Under the pieces are notes generated by a model. It was not told where the DNA came from. It did not search any database and saw nothing but the letters and a program-made list of their open reading frames with translations. This document shows positions 1 to 8,492 of a stretch of DNA of 50,518 nucleotides, one piece after another. Origin of the DNA: JAJFUB01 sp964622325 (GTDB lineage Bacteria; Armatimonadota; Zipacnadia; Zipacnadales; UBA11051); contig CAZUOJ010000017.1 in assembly GCA_964622325.1 (NCBI GenBank), positions 1 to 50,518 of the forward strand, written 5' to 3'. The position numbers were made by a program, and so were the translations under genes. Positions within the stretch are counted from its first letter, which is position 1, and each line of letters begins with the position of its first letter.

Positions 1-228
1 GGGCTTTTTGTGGCCTGTACGAATTATCCACGCTGTAAAGCGACAAAGCCGATTACGGAAGCCTACAAGGCAGGCTATCCGAAGCCGGAGGCGCAAAAAT
101 TAGGCCAGGCATGTCCGGAATGTGGGCAGGAACTTCTCATTCGTCAAGGCCCCCGGGGGCCTTTCGTGGGCTGCAGCGGCTTTCCGAAATGTCGATATGT
201 GCGCGAGCTGGCGCCCTCTGAGCAATGA
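1..228 (+). CDS. topA: DNA topoisomerase I, C-terminal zinc-ribbon end (partial)
   Basis: This is the last 75 residues of a type IA DNA topoisomerase, which relaxes negatively supercoiled DNA. The reading frame is open to base 1, so the catalytic Toprim and gate domains lie outside the window. Two C4 zinc-ribbon units are visible. The first ends in ACTNYPRC followed by KATKPI. The second is complete, with CPECG and then CSGFPKC. These ribbons bind single-stranded DNA in the family. The gene stops 30 bases before the next gene on the same strand, so the two may share a transcript. The family call is firm because the CxNYPxC pattern with the TKPI sequence is characteristic; how many ribbons the full protein has cannot be seen. 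Confidence 0.9.
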   Translation, partial: GLFVACTNYPRCKATKPITEAYKAGYPKPEAQKLGQACPECGQELLIRQGPRGPFVGCSGFPKCRYVRELAPSEQ

Positions 229-258
229 GACATCAGCAAATTTTGAGGCGGCTAGGCT

Positions 259-2844
259 ATGGCCGAGGCAAGGCCTGAATCTCATCCTATACGCATCGCT
301 CCTTCCGTGTTGCTGGCTGTTTTTTTGACAGCCCTCTCTGTATTGGCCTTTGAAGTGGCCTTATCCCGCGCCTTTTCCGTGCTATTGCGTTTTCATTTTG
401 TCTTTCTCGTGATTTCGCTGGCGACATGCGGGCTGGGCCTGGGCGGCCTGGCGGATTATATCTGGGGAGAAATCCGTCGCCAGCGTTATTCTTTTGCGCA
501 TTTGTCCCTGCGTGCTAGTCTGCTGGCCGTATTTTATCCTCTTTCCATCTATTTGCTTTTTGCGACGCCGCTTTCTGCGTATTTGACATCTGTGTGGATT
601 GTCAGCGCGATTTGTCTTGTGCCTTTTTTCCTTGCCGGGGCCTTATTAAGCCGCGTTTTTGCTGAATTTTCGCAGGCTGGGGGCACGCTTTATTTTGCGG
701 ATTTGTGTGGCGCCGCTTTAGGGAGCTTTCTTGTGATTGCCGCCCTGCAATTATGGGGGGCTACAAATGTGCCTTTTGCCTGCGGGCTTGCCGCAGCGCT
801 TGCCGCAGGGCTGATGGCGTGGAGAGAGAAAACAACAGAAGCAATTTTGGCTTCACAACAGAGCTCTGCTCCAAAAGCACGCTGCTTTACATTAAATGCC
901 TGGGCGAAAGTCTCGTCTGCCATTTTGATATTGTTGCTTCTTGCCGCGTTTGTGGGGAATGTTCATTATCGCTGGATAGATTTGCCTTTGTTGCCTTTGC
1001 GCGACGATCCGGCCGCGAAGCCCTTATATCAGGAGCTGGGCGATCCGCGTACGGGAGCGCAAATTGTGTATAGCGAATGGAATGCATTTGCGCGCACAGA
1101 TGTTGTGCGCAACGCCCGCCCTGACGGAACAATCGATCCGCACGACGATTTATACATCTATACGGACGGCGAAGTGCCCACTAACATGCTATATTTTCCG
1201 GGCACAGTAGAGGCGCTCGCCGCGCGGCTGCGCAGCTTTATTGGCTTTCTTCCCTTTGATTGGTTTCGTCCCCGCACAGCTTTGTTGATTGGTCCCGGCG
1301 GCGGCTTAGACATTTTGCTGGCGGCGGCTGTGGGAACGAAAGAGATTGTGGGCGTAGAAGTTAATCCCTCTATCCCACGGATTATGGCGCGCTTCGGGGA
1401 TTTTAACGGCCATTTATATGCGCGCGAGAATGTGCGGATTTATGTGGATGAGGGACGGAGCTTTATCCGGCGTTCGCAGGATCAATATGATTTGATTTAT
1501 CTCGCGCTGACAAAAACAGCCACGACGGCCAGCACAAGCCTGGCGCTGATTGAGGGCTATATTTATACACGCGAGGCATTTGTGGATTATTGGCGGCATC
1601 TTTCTGGCCGTGGCGTTATTGCCCTTGTGTTGCAAGAGCCCCCGTTGCTTTTGCGGACAATGCTGACGGCGCTGGAGGCTTTGCAAGAACAGGGGCTTTC
1701 GCGTAAGCAGGCTCTGGAGTGTATGGCTGTTGTGAGCGTTCCGGAGGCGATGTATCGGCTGGGGCCGTATCGGCATTTATTGATAATCTGCCGGCAGCCG
1801 CTTTCCCCCCCGCAAAGTGCACGCCTGGCCAAAGAAGCCATCGCTTTAGGCTTTGAGCCGGGCTATTTCCCTAACGCCTATGAGCCTGTGCCCTTCAGCT
1901 GGCTGACACAACACAATGTCCGCACAAAGGAATTTATCCACGCCTGGAATCAATGGCTGTTTGGACGTCCCCTGCTGAATATCTCGCCTTGCTCAGATGA
2001 TCAGCCCTTTGTCGTGGATCTGACATTTCATGTGCCCCGACAATTTGTCGCCTTGCTTTTGGGAGCGGCAGCGTTAGCGTTTCTGTTTTCACTGTTTGCC
2101 ATGATTTTGGCCAGTCGGCGGCCCACACACGCGCCTTCATATGGGGAGCACAATCCCGGGGCGCAGAACGCAGCGGAGCACGAGGATTTTTCTGTCGCGG
2201 CTAAGCTCTCTGAAGCTTATCCCGGGGCTAACATTTCTGTGTTATCATCAGCAGGCGCAGCGCTATATTTTGCGCTTTTAGGCGTGGGCTTTATGCTAGT
2301 AGAAATCAGCCTTATCCAGAAGCTTGTTTTATATCTGGGATATCCTGTTTTGAGTCTCTCTGTAATTTTATTTGCCCTGCTTTTAGGCGGAGGCCTGGGG
2401 AGTCTTTTGAGCCAGCGCTGGCCTGTGGCCTCCGCTTCTGTTGTGGCAGCCGCGGCAGCCGCCTTCGTTGTGCTTTATGGCCTGCTATTACAATACGGAC
2501 ACAGTCCCCTAGTAACGGCGACATTAGGGGCGGATTTGCGGCTGCGTTGTTTGCTCACGATGCTGATGATTTTGCCCTTGGGGCTGGCTCTGGGGATTCC
2601 CTTTCCCACAGGGCTGCGGGCTGTCGGGGCACGGGCAGCCCAATTCGTGCCCTGGATGTGGGGCGTGAATGGCTTGATGTCTGTTGTCGGCTCTGTGGGA
2701 GCAATGATTGTCGCTAAATTCTGGGGCTTTAATGCCGCGCTCTGGGGCGGCTGGATGCTGTATCTTCTGACTGCCATTGTGGCCGCAAGCGGCTGGCCCT
2801 TCGGAACAAACGGCTCTTCTGACAATATTGCCCCTAAGCGTTAA
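259..2844 (+). CDS. Membrane-embedded spermidine-synthase-like protein
   Basis: An 861-residue protein with a cluster of hydrophobic helices at the N-terminus (roughly residues 10-230), a soluble Rossmann methyltransferase-like part (roughly 250-590) and a second helical bundle at the C-terminus (about 595-850). The middle part has the nucleotide-binding motif LIGPGGGLDILLAA followed by the acidic strand end VGVEVNPSI, as in the polyamine synthase (SpeE) fold. Proteins of this architecture are common in environmental bacteria and are usually named spermidine synthase-like membrane proteins. Their reaction is not established and polyamine synthesis should not be assumed. The ATG lies 30 bases after topA with only a weak ribosome site. 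A low-complexity linker of about 60 residues (about 625-680) precedes the last bundle. Confidence 0.8.
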   Translation: MAEARPESHPIRIAPSVLLAVFLTALSVLAFEVALSRAFSVLLRFHFVFLVISLATCGLGLGGLADYIWGEIRRQRYSFAHLSLRASLLAVFYPLSIYLLFATPLSAYLTSVWIVSAICLVPFFLAGALLSRVFAEFSQAGGTLYFADLCGAALGSFLVIAALQLWGATNVPFACGLAAALAAGLMAWREKTTEAILASQQSSAPKARCFTLNAWAKVSSAILILLLLAAFVGNVHYRWIDLPLLPLRDDPAAKPLYQELGDPRTGAQIVYSEWNAFARTDVVRNARPDGTIDPHDDLYIYTDGEVPTNMLYFPGTVEALAARLRSFIGFLPFDWFRPRTALLIGPGGGLDILLAAAVGTKEIVGVEVNPSIPRIMARFGDFNGHLYARENVRIYVDEGRSFIRRSQDQYDLIYLALTKTATTASTSLALIEGYIYTREAFVDYWRHLSGRGVIALVLQEPPLLLRTMLTALEALQEQGLSRKQALECMAVVSVPEAMYRLGPYRHLLIICRQPLSPPQSARLAKEAIALGFEPGYFPNAYEPVPFSWLTQHNVRTKEFIHAWNQWLFGRPLLNISPCSDDQPFVVDLTFHVPRQFVALLLGAAALAFLFSLFAMILASRRPTHAPSYGEHNPGAQNAAEHEDFSVAAKLSEAYPGANISVLSSAGAALYFALLGVGFMLVEISLIQKLVLYLGYPVLSLSVILFALLLGGGLGSLLSQRWPVASASVVAAAAAAFVVLYGLLLQYGHSPLVTATLGADLRLRCLLTMLMILPLGLALGIPFPTGLRAVGARAAQFVPWMWGVNGLMSVVGSVGAMIVAKFWGFNAALWGGWMLYLLTAIVAASGWPFGTNGSSDNIAPKR

Positions 2845-3039
2845 ATCAGCTTACAAGATGTTCGCCGATTGCTGGCCTTTTTATTGACGCGCCAGCTCTC
2901 TTTCAGCTTTCGCCAGTGCAAAAAGCTTGGGGACAGGCTATTGTTCGTTTATTTTAGGGCATTTGCCATTTTCCCTATAATTTGGGCAGCCATCCTGACG
3001 CCGCTTTTGCCAAATTGCTTGTTCGGAAAGGCGGGGACA

Positions 3040-4416
3040 TTATTGTGTCCGGGCGATTGTAGCGGCCAGCGGGAGCCTGGCGATTTGCCCCAGCGGCGTG
3101 CCGGAGACATTTTGCAGTTCCACGAGCAGATGTTTAGCTTCCGCGGGCGCCGAGATTTCTTGATTGAGTTTGACGATTTCTGCGGGCGAAACATCCATAG
3201 TACGGGGCTGGCCCAGAGCCTGGCCCTGGGCGTTTTGCAGAATAAAAGCCAGCTTGCCATCCGCAAACACGCCCAATATGCCGACGATTTTCAGTTTGTT
3301 TTCTGCGCGCTCAAGCTGCAGGGGCTTCTGAAAGGCGGCGACATCACAAACATCCACAATCGGCCCGCCGACACGCGTCGCATGCCAATCTAATGTGATT
3401 TCATAGCTTTCGTTGGGCCGCAAGCTGCGCTTCGGGCTGCACAGGCCTACATTAATATAAGAGTGCTCTGCATTTGTCTCAATGAGCACAGGAACGCCTT
3501 CCACAGGATAGGCGCCAATTTGGCTGATCTGGAAGCGCAGCACAAAGGCATAATTATGCAGCTCATCCACATACGCCAGCCAGCCGGCTTTCGTATCCAC
3601 GCCAATTTTCCCGTCCTGTCCCAGATAGGAGATTTGCAGCAGGCGTTCGGGCAGGATTTTGTATTGCGCCTGTCCGCTCGGGCTGAGCAAAACATAGCCA
3701 TTCGCCTGCGTTGATTCGGGATTAAGGGGAATATACAGGCGCGCCTGTTCGCTAAACTTCACGCCGCTTTCCAGGGCGCCGGGCAATTGCGTCCAGCTGC
3801 AAAAGCTCCATTCGCGGATTTCCTCCGAGACATTTGTAATTTTTTCCGTAAGGCGGACATGCGTGGAGCTGCCAAAAAGCTTGATGCCGCGTGTGATTTG
3901 CAGGCCTGTGATTTTGTCTTCGGGGCTGCGCAGCTCCGCTTCCACATTGCGGCCGCTGGCTGTCAAGATTTTTCCTGTCCAGGCGCCGCTATCCAGACTA
4001 GAGCCGGGGGGATCGGGCGGGCCAGGCCAAAGAGGCGTCTCCAGGGGCCACAATTTATAGCCGCCGAAATCGTGCCAGAGGCGCTCCGTTTCTGTTTTTG
4101 GCACGGGATATGTTTTCCCGATTTCGGCGGGATTAATCCACAAAAAAGGATGGCCGCCCAGCTTGAATTCCATAATCCGGCCGCCGATTTCCGGCACGGC
4201 CACAAGCGTAATCATGCCATTCGTTAGGCGCAGGGCGCGCCAGCCCTGATATTGAATTTCCTCGGCTTTGGCTTCTTCCTGGGCTGGCGCAATTGGCCTT
4301 GTCGGGCTGCTGATGCCGGGAACTTCCGGACGCGGCCGAGATTCCTGAATGCCGCTGCAGCCCCAAACCGCAAACAGGCCAATAGCGAGGAGCAGGACTC
4401 CGGCAGATCGTTTCAT
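3040..4416 (-). CDS. DUF4380-type exported lipoprotein
   Basis: A 458-residue protein that starts MKRSAGVLLLAIGLFAVWGC: a basic n-region, a hydrophobic core and a lipobox-like VWGC, so a lipid-anchored envelope protein is likely. I chose the second ATG over one four codons upstream because the upstream one abuts the purine-rich site with no spacing. The body contains a beta-rich aldose-mutarotase-like region (VAVPEIGGRIMEFKLGGHPF, then WHDFGGYKLWPL), which matches the DUF4380 family as I know it. Such proteins resemble galactose mutarotase folds and may bind carbohydrate, but no activity is known to me. It is oriented away from its neighbours, convergent with the membrane protein upstream in the window, and looks monocistronic. 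Confidence 0.75.
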   Translation of the reverse strand: MKRSAGVLLLAIGLFAVWGCSGIQESRPRPEVPGISSPTRPIAPAQEEAKAEEIQYQGWRALRLTNGMITLVAVPEIGGRIMEFKLGGHPFLWINPAEIGKTYPVPKTETERLWHDFGGYKLWPLETPLWPGPPDPPGSSLDSGAWTGKILTASGRNVEAELRSPEDKITGLQITRGIKLFGSSTHVRLTEKITNVSEEIREWSFCSWTQLPGALESGVKFSEQARLYIPLNPESTQANGYVLLSPSGQAQYKILPERLLQISYLGQDGKIGVDTKAGWLAYVDELHNYAFVLRFQISQIGAYPVEGVPVLIETNAEHSYINVGLCSPKRSLRPNESYEITLDWHATRVGGPIVDVCDVAAFQKPLQLERAENKLKIVGILGVFADGKLAFILQNAQGQALGQPRTMDVSPAEIVKLNQEISAPAEAKHLLVELQNVSGTPLGQIARLPLAATIARTQ

Positions 4417-4563
4417 CAGCGCCCCCATCCTTTACGATGCCAAAATTATTTGCACATTGGGCCAAAACTGTATGCTTCTTTTTTGACGATCGGCGAGATC
4501 AAGATGTTGCAATTTTTATTTATATCATATCAACAAAAGCCAATTTTTGAAAGCCGATGCGCC

Positions 4564-4592
4564 TTGACTTCTGGCCAGGCAAAGGATATACT
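4564..4592 (+). promoter_or_regulatory. Sigma70-type promoter of tRNA-Thr
   Basis: A -35 box TTGACT and a -10 box TATACT are separated by exactly 17 bases. Transcription would begin near 4599, about 48 bases before the mature tRNA 5' end. No other gene starts between here and the tRNA. Confidence 0.75.
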
Positions 4593-4646
4593 TTAACACA
4601 CATTTTGAAACTCCCGTGAATTATGTGCTTTTAGCGAGGCATAAAT

Positions 4647-4721
4647 GCCAGCGTAGCTCAACGGTAGAGCAGCGCATTCGTAATGCGCCGGTTAGCAGTT
4701 CGAATCTGCTCGCTGGCTCCA
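4647..4721 (+). tRNA. tRNA-Thr (anticodon CGT)
   Basis: The sequence folds into a complete cloverleaf: acceptor GCCAGCG pairs with CGCTGGC; the D stem is GCTC/GAGC; the anticodon stem GCGCA/TGCGC encloses loop TTCGTAA with anticodon CGT; a five-base variable loop follows; and the T arm AGCAG-TTCGAAT-CTGCT is perfect. The CCA end is encoded. It reads the threonine codon ACG, which with ACA makes up nearly all threonine codons in this window. The gene keeps two GGT trinucleotides at structurally constrained positions (D loop and variable region), although that trinucleotide is otherwise rare here. Confidence 0.97.
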
Positions 4722-4930
4722 CTGACGCAAGAAAAAGCCTGGCATTCCGCTGTGGGCAGCTATATTTAGGGCAAAAGCGGAATCCAGGTTTTTGTGTGTA
4801 TATAATAGTGATAGAGGCAAGGGGCTATCCACAAGCTACGGGAAGGAAGAAACAATTTTTTATTTTTTTATCGCCGAAGATTTTTTAAAGCTTTAATTTT
4901 TTACAGAGTTTACGGATTGCGACACATCTT

Positions 4931-5752
4931 ATGAATACAGTCACAGCCGTTATTCCCGCCGCTGGCCGGGGAACAAGATTGTTTCCGCTGACATACGCTA
5001 TCCCCAAGGAAATGCTGCCCCTGGGGCCGAAGCCTGCTATCCAGCTTGTTGTAGAAGAATTAATGGCGGCAGGCTTGCAGGATTTTGTCATCATTGTGGG
5101 GAAAAATAAAGATGGCATTGCCGCCCATTTTCGGGCTTTGCGGGAAGAAGCGCCCGAATTCGCCCGTTTGCAGATGCAATTTGTCATCCAGGAGGAGCCG
5201 CGGGGGCTGGGCGATGCTGTGCTCTGTGCGGAAGAGTGTGTGGCTGGCGACATATTTGTGGCGCTGGGCGATGCCGTCATCTGGGGAAATCGTTTTGGGG
5301 ATCTGGCCCGGCGCATGCTGGCTGTTTACGAAGAAACGCACGCGGCAGCGGTCGTGGCGGCGCAGGAAGTGGCGCTGGAGGACACGAGTCGTTATGGCAT
5401 CATTCGGCCGGCCGAGGCCGGGCCCCTGGGCAGTTTACGGGTGGCCGAGCTAGTGGAAAAGCCCGGGCCACAGCAGGCGCCCAGCCGTCTGGCGATTTGT
5501 GCCCGCTATGTGCTTTCGCCGGAAATTTTCGCGATTTTGCGCACGCTGCCCGTCGGACATGGCGGGGAATTGCAGCTGACAGATGCCCTGCAAAAATTGG
5601 CCCAACACAAAGCCGTATACGCTGTTCCCCTGCAGGCGGATGAGGAGAGATGGGATGTTGGCAGTTTAACAGGCTATGGGCGGACTGTGCGGAGGGCCTG
5701 GGAAGTGTTAGGCGAGGCGTGCAAACGCCCCGAGTGCTCAGCCGATAAATGA
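4931..5752 (+). CDS. galU: UTP-glucose-1-phosphate uridylyltransferase
   Basis: A 273-residue nucleotidyltransferase that makes UDP-glucose from UTP and glucose-1-phosphate, feeding cell-surface polysaccharides. The N-terminal signature AAGRGTRLFPLTYAIPKEML is the nucleotide-binding loop of GalU. Further conserved pieces are the KPAIQLVVEE helix, the strand pattern around GLGDAVL and the ELVEKP motif. The length is slightly below the usual 290 or so. It heads a tightly packed series with the PRC-barrel gene (9 bases downstream by my start choice) and murB, consistent with an envelope-biogenesis operon. No strong ribosome site is visible before the ATG. A related glucose-1-phosphate nucleotidyltransferase with another base preference cannot be excluded, but the KEMLPLGPKP block favours GalU. 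Confidence 0.9.
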   Translation: MNTVTAVIPAAGRGTRLFPLTYAIPKEMLPLGPKPAIQLVVEELMAAGLQDFVIIVGKNKDGIAAHFRALREEAPEFARLQMQFVIQEEPRGLGDAVLCAEECVAGDIFVALGDAVIWGNRFGDLARRMLAVYEETHAAAVVAAQEVALEDTSRYGIIRPAEAGPLGSLRVAELVEKPGPQQAPSRLAICARYVLSPEIFAILRTLPVGHGGELQLTDALQKLAQHKAVYAVPLQADEERWDVGSLTGYGRTVRRAWEVLGEACKRPECSADK

Positions 5753-5761
5753 GGGATGGAT

Positions 5762-6772
5762 ATGCGCGAGATCAAATCCTTAGTGGGATTGCGCGTGCTG
5801 TCTGTCGAGAAGGGCGCCAATTTAGGCACAGTGCGGCAAGTCGTTGTGGATTTAGCCCGAGGCGTGCTGCTGGGGCTGATTTTAGGCGAGGGAGCTGCCG
5901 AGCGCGGCGTGCGGACAGAGGATATCGCCACTATTGGCGATGATGTGATTATGACAAAAAGCCAGGAGGCCGCCCGTCCTCTATCGGAGCTGCCCGAACT
6001 GGAAGAGCGGCGGCGGGAAGAGGATGAGCCCATGCCTATTTTCACGAACACAGGCCATCGCCTGGGCGTGATTTCCGCCATTTTTATTGATCCGTATGAT
6101 CGCGTAGTGACACGCTATGAAGTTTCCGGCGGCCCCATTAAGGATTTGACCGATGGGGTGTTGATTTTGCCCGTTTTGCCGGGCACAGTGCATGGCCGCG
6201 ATGCGGTCATTGTGCCCGAAGAACAAGTCCGTCAGCTCGGGCGCGCCACGGGAGGCTTGCGCAAACGCTTAAGTCAGTGGGCCTGCGGAGCGCGCAAACA
6301 CATAGAGCTTGTTTCGGAGAAAGCCGAAAAAGTGATAGAAGCAGGCAGCGAGCTCGTGAAGAAGGAAGCGGAAGTCGTCAAAGAAAAAGCCGCGAAAGTC
6401 TCCGAACGCGCCGAAGAAATAGTCCAGACAGGAGCAGAAACGCTCAAAGAACAAACAAAAACAGTACAGGAAAAAGCGGCCGCCGTGTCGGCCAAGGCGA
6501 AGGAAGCCGTGGCGAAAATAAAAGAGCATGAAAAAGCTTCTGGCGAGGCTGAAGCCTCGGAAGCTCCTGAGGAAGCGTCCGCAGAAGACAACAGCTCCAC
6601 GGCCGCAGCCGCCTGTTGTTCGGCTGAGCCCGCAGCCGGCGACGCGCCAGCTGTAGCGCCTGCGGAGCCGAAAGATGAGTCCGCCTCTGCGCCTCCAGCA
6701 CAGCCTCCTCCCGAAGTTTCGTCTGGCGAACAAGAGACACAGGCTGCGGAAGATTCGGGCGCGGAGAAATAA
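5762..6772 (+). CDS. PRC-barrel protein with long amphipathic helical tail
   Basis: A 336-residue protein in three parts. Residues about 1-80 and 85-160 form two PRC-barrel-like beta domains (MREIKSLVGLRVLSVEKGAN at the start, then GHRLGVISAIFIDPYDRVV). Residues about 170-260 are a charged, Ala/Lys/Glu-rich helical stretch with repeating units such as VKKEAEVVKEKAAKVSERAE, like LEA or apolipoprotein-type amphipathic helices. The last 75 or so residues are an acidic Ala/Pro/Ser-rich, probably disordered tail. I start at the ATG six bases inside the first possible one because GAGGG sits six bases before it. It lies between galU and murB, directly abutting murB (TAA then ATG), so co-translation is likely. 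PRC barrels occur in RNA-processing, photosynthetic and sporulation contexts; no specific function can be assigned. Confidence 0.7.
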   Translation: MREIKSLVGLRVLSVEKGANLGTVRQVVVDLARGVLLGLILGEGAAERGVRTEDIATIGDDVIMTKSQEAARPLSELPELEERRREEDEPMPIFTNTGHRLGVISAIFIDPYDRVVTRYEVSGGPIKDLTDGVLILPVLPGTVHGRDAVIVPEEQVRQLGRATGGLRKRLSQWACGARKHIELVSEKAEKVIEAGSELVKKEAEVVKEKAAKVSERAEEIVQTGAETLKEQTKTVQEKAAAVSAKAKEAVAKIKEHEKASGEAEASEAPEEASAEDNSSTAAAACCSAEPAAGDAPAVAPAEPKDESASAPPAQPPPEVSSGEQETQAAEDSGAEK

Positions 6773-7681
6773 ATGCCTGCCTCTGCGATTGCTGCGCTGG
6801 CCCCAATCCCGGACCTCATGCTGCGCGAGAATGAGCCGATGTCGCAGCATACATCGTTTGGCGTGGGCGGGCCAGCGGATGTCCTGGCCGTGCCGCAGAG
6901 TGTGCCGGCGCTGCGACATGTATTGCGGCAGTGCAACGAGCAAGATATCCCTTATCTGGTCATAGGCAACGGGACAAACATCATTTTTCGGGATGGGGGC
7001 TTTCGGGGCGTTGTGATTAAAATGGGGCAGCCGCTGAATGCCGTCCGCCATACGCAGCGCTGGCTTATGGCGGAAGCGGGCGCCGGCCTGGATCGTGTGT
7101 GCGTGTATGCCTGCGAGCAGGGCCTGGCGGGCCTCACATGGGCGGCAGGCATTCCGGGCACAGTCGGCGGAGCTGTCTGGATGAATGCCGGCGCCAATGG
7201 CGGGGAGATGGGCCAATATGTGCAGCGTGTGCATGCCCTGACGCCCGAAGGCGAAGACACTGAGCTGACACAAGAGGCGTTGCAATTTTCGTATCGCTTC
7301 AGCGCGCTGCAGAATATGCCGCTTGTCGTGGCAGCAGTGGAATTTGCGTTAGCCCGGGGGACGCCCGCGGATTTGCGGCGCGAAATGTATGAAACGATTG
7401 AACGCCGGCTGGCGCGTCAGCCGCTGAAGGAACGCAGCGCCGGCTGCATCTTTAAACGCCCGCCCGGGGATTTTGCGGGCCGGCTCATTGAAAACAGCGG
7501 CTGCAAGGGCCTCCGCGTCGGCGGCGCGCAGATATCCCCCAAACATGCCGGCTTCATCGTCAATTTGGGCAATGCCACGGCCAAAGATGTTCTGCAGCTC
7601 ATTGACATTGTGCGGCAGCGCGTCTTTGATGCTCAGGGCGTATGGCTGGAGCCGGAAGTGCGCATTGTGGGCGAAGATTAA
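6773..7681 (+). CDS. murB: UDP-N-acetylenolpyruvoylglucosamine reductase
   Basis: A 302-residue cytoplasmic FAD enzyme that reduces UDP-GlcNAc-enolpyruvate to UDP-MurNAc in peptidoglycan synthesis. The FAD-binding part begins HTSFGVGGPAD and includes the phosphate loop IGNGTNIIFRDGGFRG and WAAGIPGTVGGAVWMNAGAN. The C-terminal substrate domain has RSAGCIFKRPPG and SGCKGLRVGGAQIS. The catalytic acid position, serine in the E. coli enzyme, is cysteine here (AGCIFK); cysteine at this place is known in other MurB lineages. The start codon directly follows the stop codon of the PRC-barrel gene, so translation is probably coupled. Confidence 0.95.
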   Translation: MPASAIAALAPIPDLMLRENEPMSQHTSFGVGGPADVLAVPQSVPALRHVLRQCNEQDIPYLVIGNGTNIIFRDGGFRGVVIKMGQPLNAVRHTQRWLMAEAGAGLDRVCVYACEQGLAGLTWAAGIPGTVGGAVWMNAGANGGEMGQYVQRVHALTPEGEDTELTQEALQFSYRFSALQNMPLVVAAVEFALARGTPADLRREMYETIERRLARQPLKERSAGCIFKRPPGDFAGRLIENSGCKGLRVGGAQISPKHAGFIVNLGNATAKDVLQLIDIVRQRVFDAQGVWLEPEVRIVGED

Positions 7682-7795
7682 TTTTGGGGGCGGCGTGCAG
7701 GCGATGGCGCGGCAATCTCCCTCGAGAAGGCGGAGCCTTCATGGCGGAAAATCATTGCTTCTCATTTTGCTGAGCTCAGGGGGCAATAAGCCAGG

Positions 7796-8440
7796 CTACC
7801 AATTAAACTCTGTACAGACATTCAGTCCCACAAAGCGCCCCGCTTTTTCCGAATGTCCCCAGGCCCCATACAGGCAGGCATAAATATCCTTTCCTAAAGC
7901 CTGATACACGCCCAGCGTCCAATAGCCCTCCTGGCCGGCGATGGCGTCTCCCAAAAAGCCGGTGCGCTCGTTCCAATAATATTCAAAGCCTCCCATCGCC
8001 TGGCATGTCCCCTCCTGTCGCCACAGGCCGCCATGGAATCGCCAAGGCCCCTTTTGGCGTGAGATAACAATATAAACATCAGGCAGAGAAGCAAATCCTT
8101 TCATGTTCATTAAGCCCATTGCCAGCGCGGGCTGCGTATTTGTTTCTCTTAAAATCCGGGCTTTCAGATTGAAGCGCCAGAGGGGATTTTCGGTCAGACT
8201 CTCGACATCCAGTCCGCCTTCCAGCCAAGCTGTCAGTCCACATTGGAGATAGAGGCTTCCTGTCGGGGGCGAGGCGGGCGGCCAAACGATGTCCCATTCT
8301 AATTCGCCACGCATTGTGTGGGGCGGCAAGATATCCGCAGTGGGAATGATATTCAAGGCAGTGGGATAAGCTGTGGCCGCAGAAGCAAGGACGCAGATTC
8401 CCAGGCTAATTATTGCCCAGCAGGATAAGGAATGGGACAT
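7796..8440 (-). CDS. Exported beta-rich protein, possible outer-membrane protein
   Basis: A 214-residue protein with an N-terminal signal peptide (hydrophobic stretch after MSHSLSCW, with AATAYP near a likely cleavage site). AAGGAG sits seven bases before the ATG. The mature part alternates polar and aromatic residues (GELEWDIVWP, WRFHGGLWRQ, GGFEYYWNERTG, YWTLGVYQALG) and ends in NVCTEFNW, so a small beta-barrel or beta-sandwich is plausible. A terminal aromatic residue is typical of outer-membrane barrels. I do not recognise a family. It lies downstream of, and in the same orientation as, the large hybrid kinase, 52 bases away, so it could be co-expressed with it. Confidence 0.55.
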   Translation of the reverse strand: MSHSLSCWAIISLGICVLASAATAYPTALNIIPTADILPPHTMRGELEWDIVWPPASPPTGSLYLQCGLTAWLEGGLDVESLTENPLWRFNLKARILRETNTQPALAMGLMNMKGFASLPDVYIVISRQKGPWRFHGGLWRQEGTCQAMGGFEYYWNERTGFLGDAIAGQEGYWTLGVYQALGKDIYACLYGAWGHSEKAGRFVGLNVCTEFNW

Positions 8441-8492
8441 CCCGTCTCCTTTTTATTCAGGCCTGGAAAAGAAGAACGCCTGAGGGCTTGTA

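Noticed and set aside
4616..4888. Open frame of 90 codons spanning the tRNA
   Set aside because: It covers the complete tRNA-Thr cloverleaf and has no ribosome site or conserved sequence.
6269..7285. Open frame of 338 codons on the minus strand
   Set aside because: It lies opposite the PRC-barrel tail and murB. The repetitive Arg/Phe/Gly composition is that of the complement of Ala/Glu-rich coding DNA.
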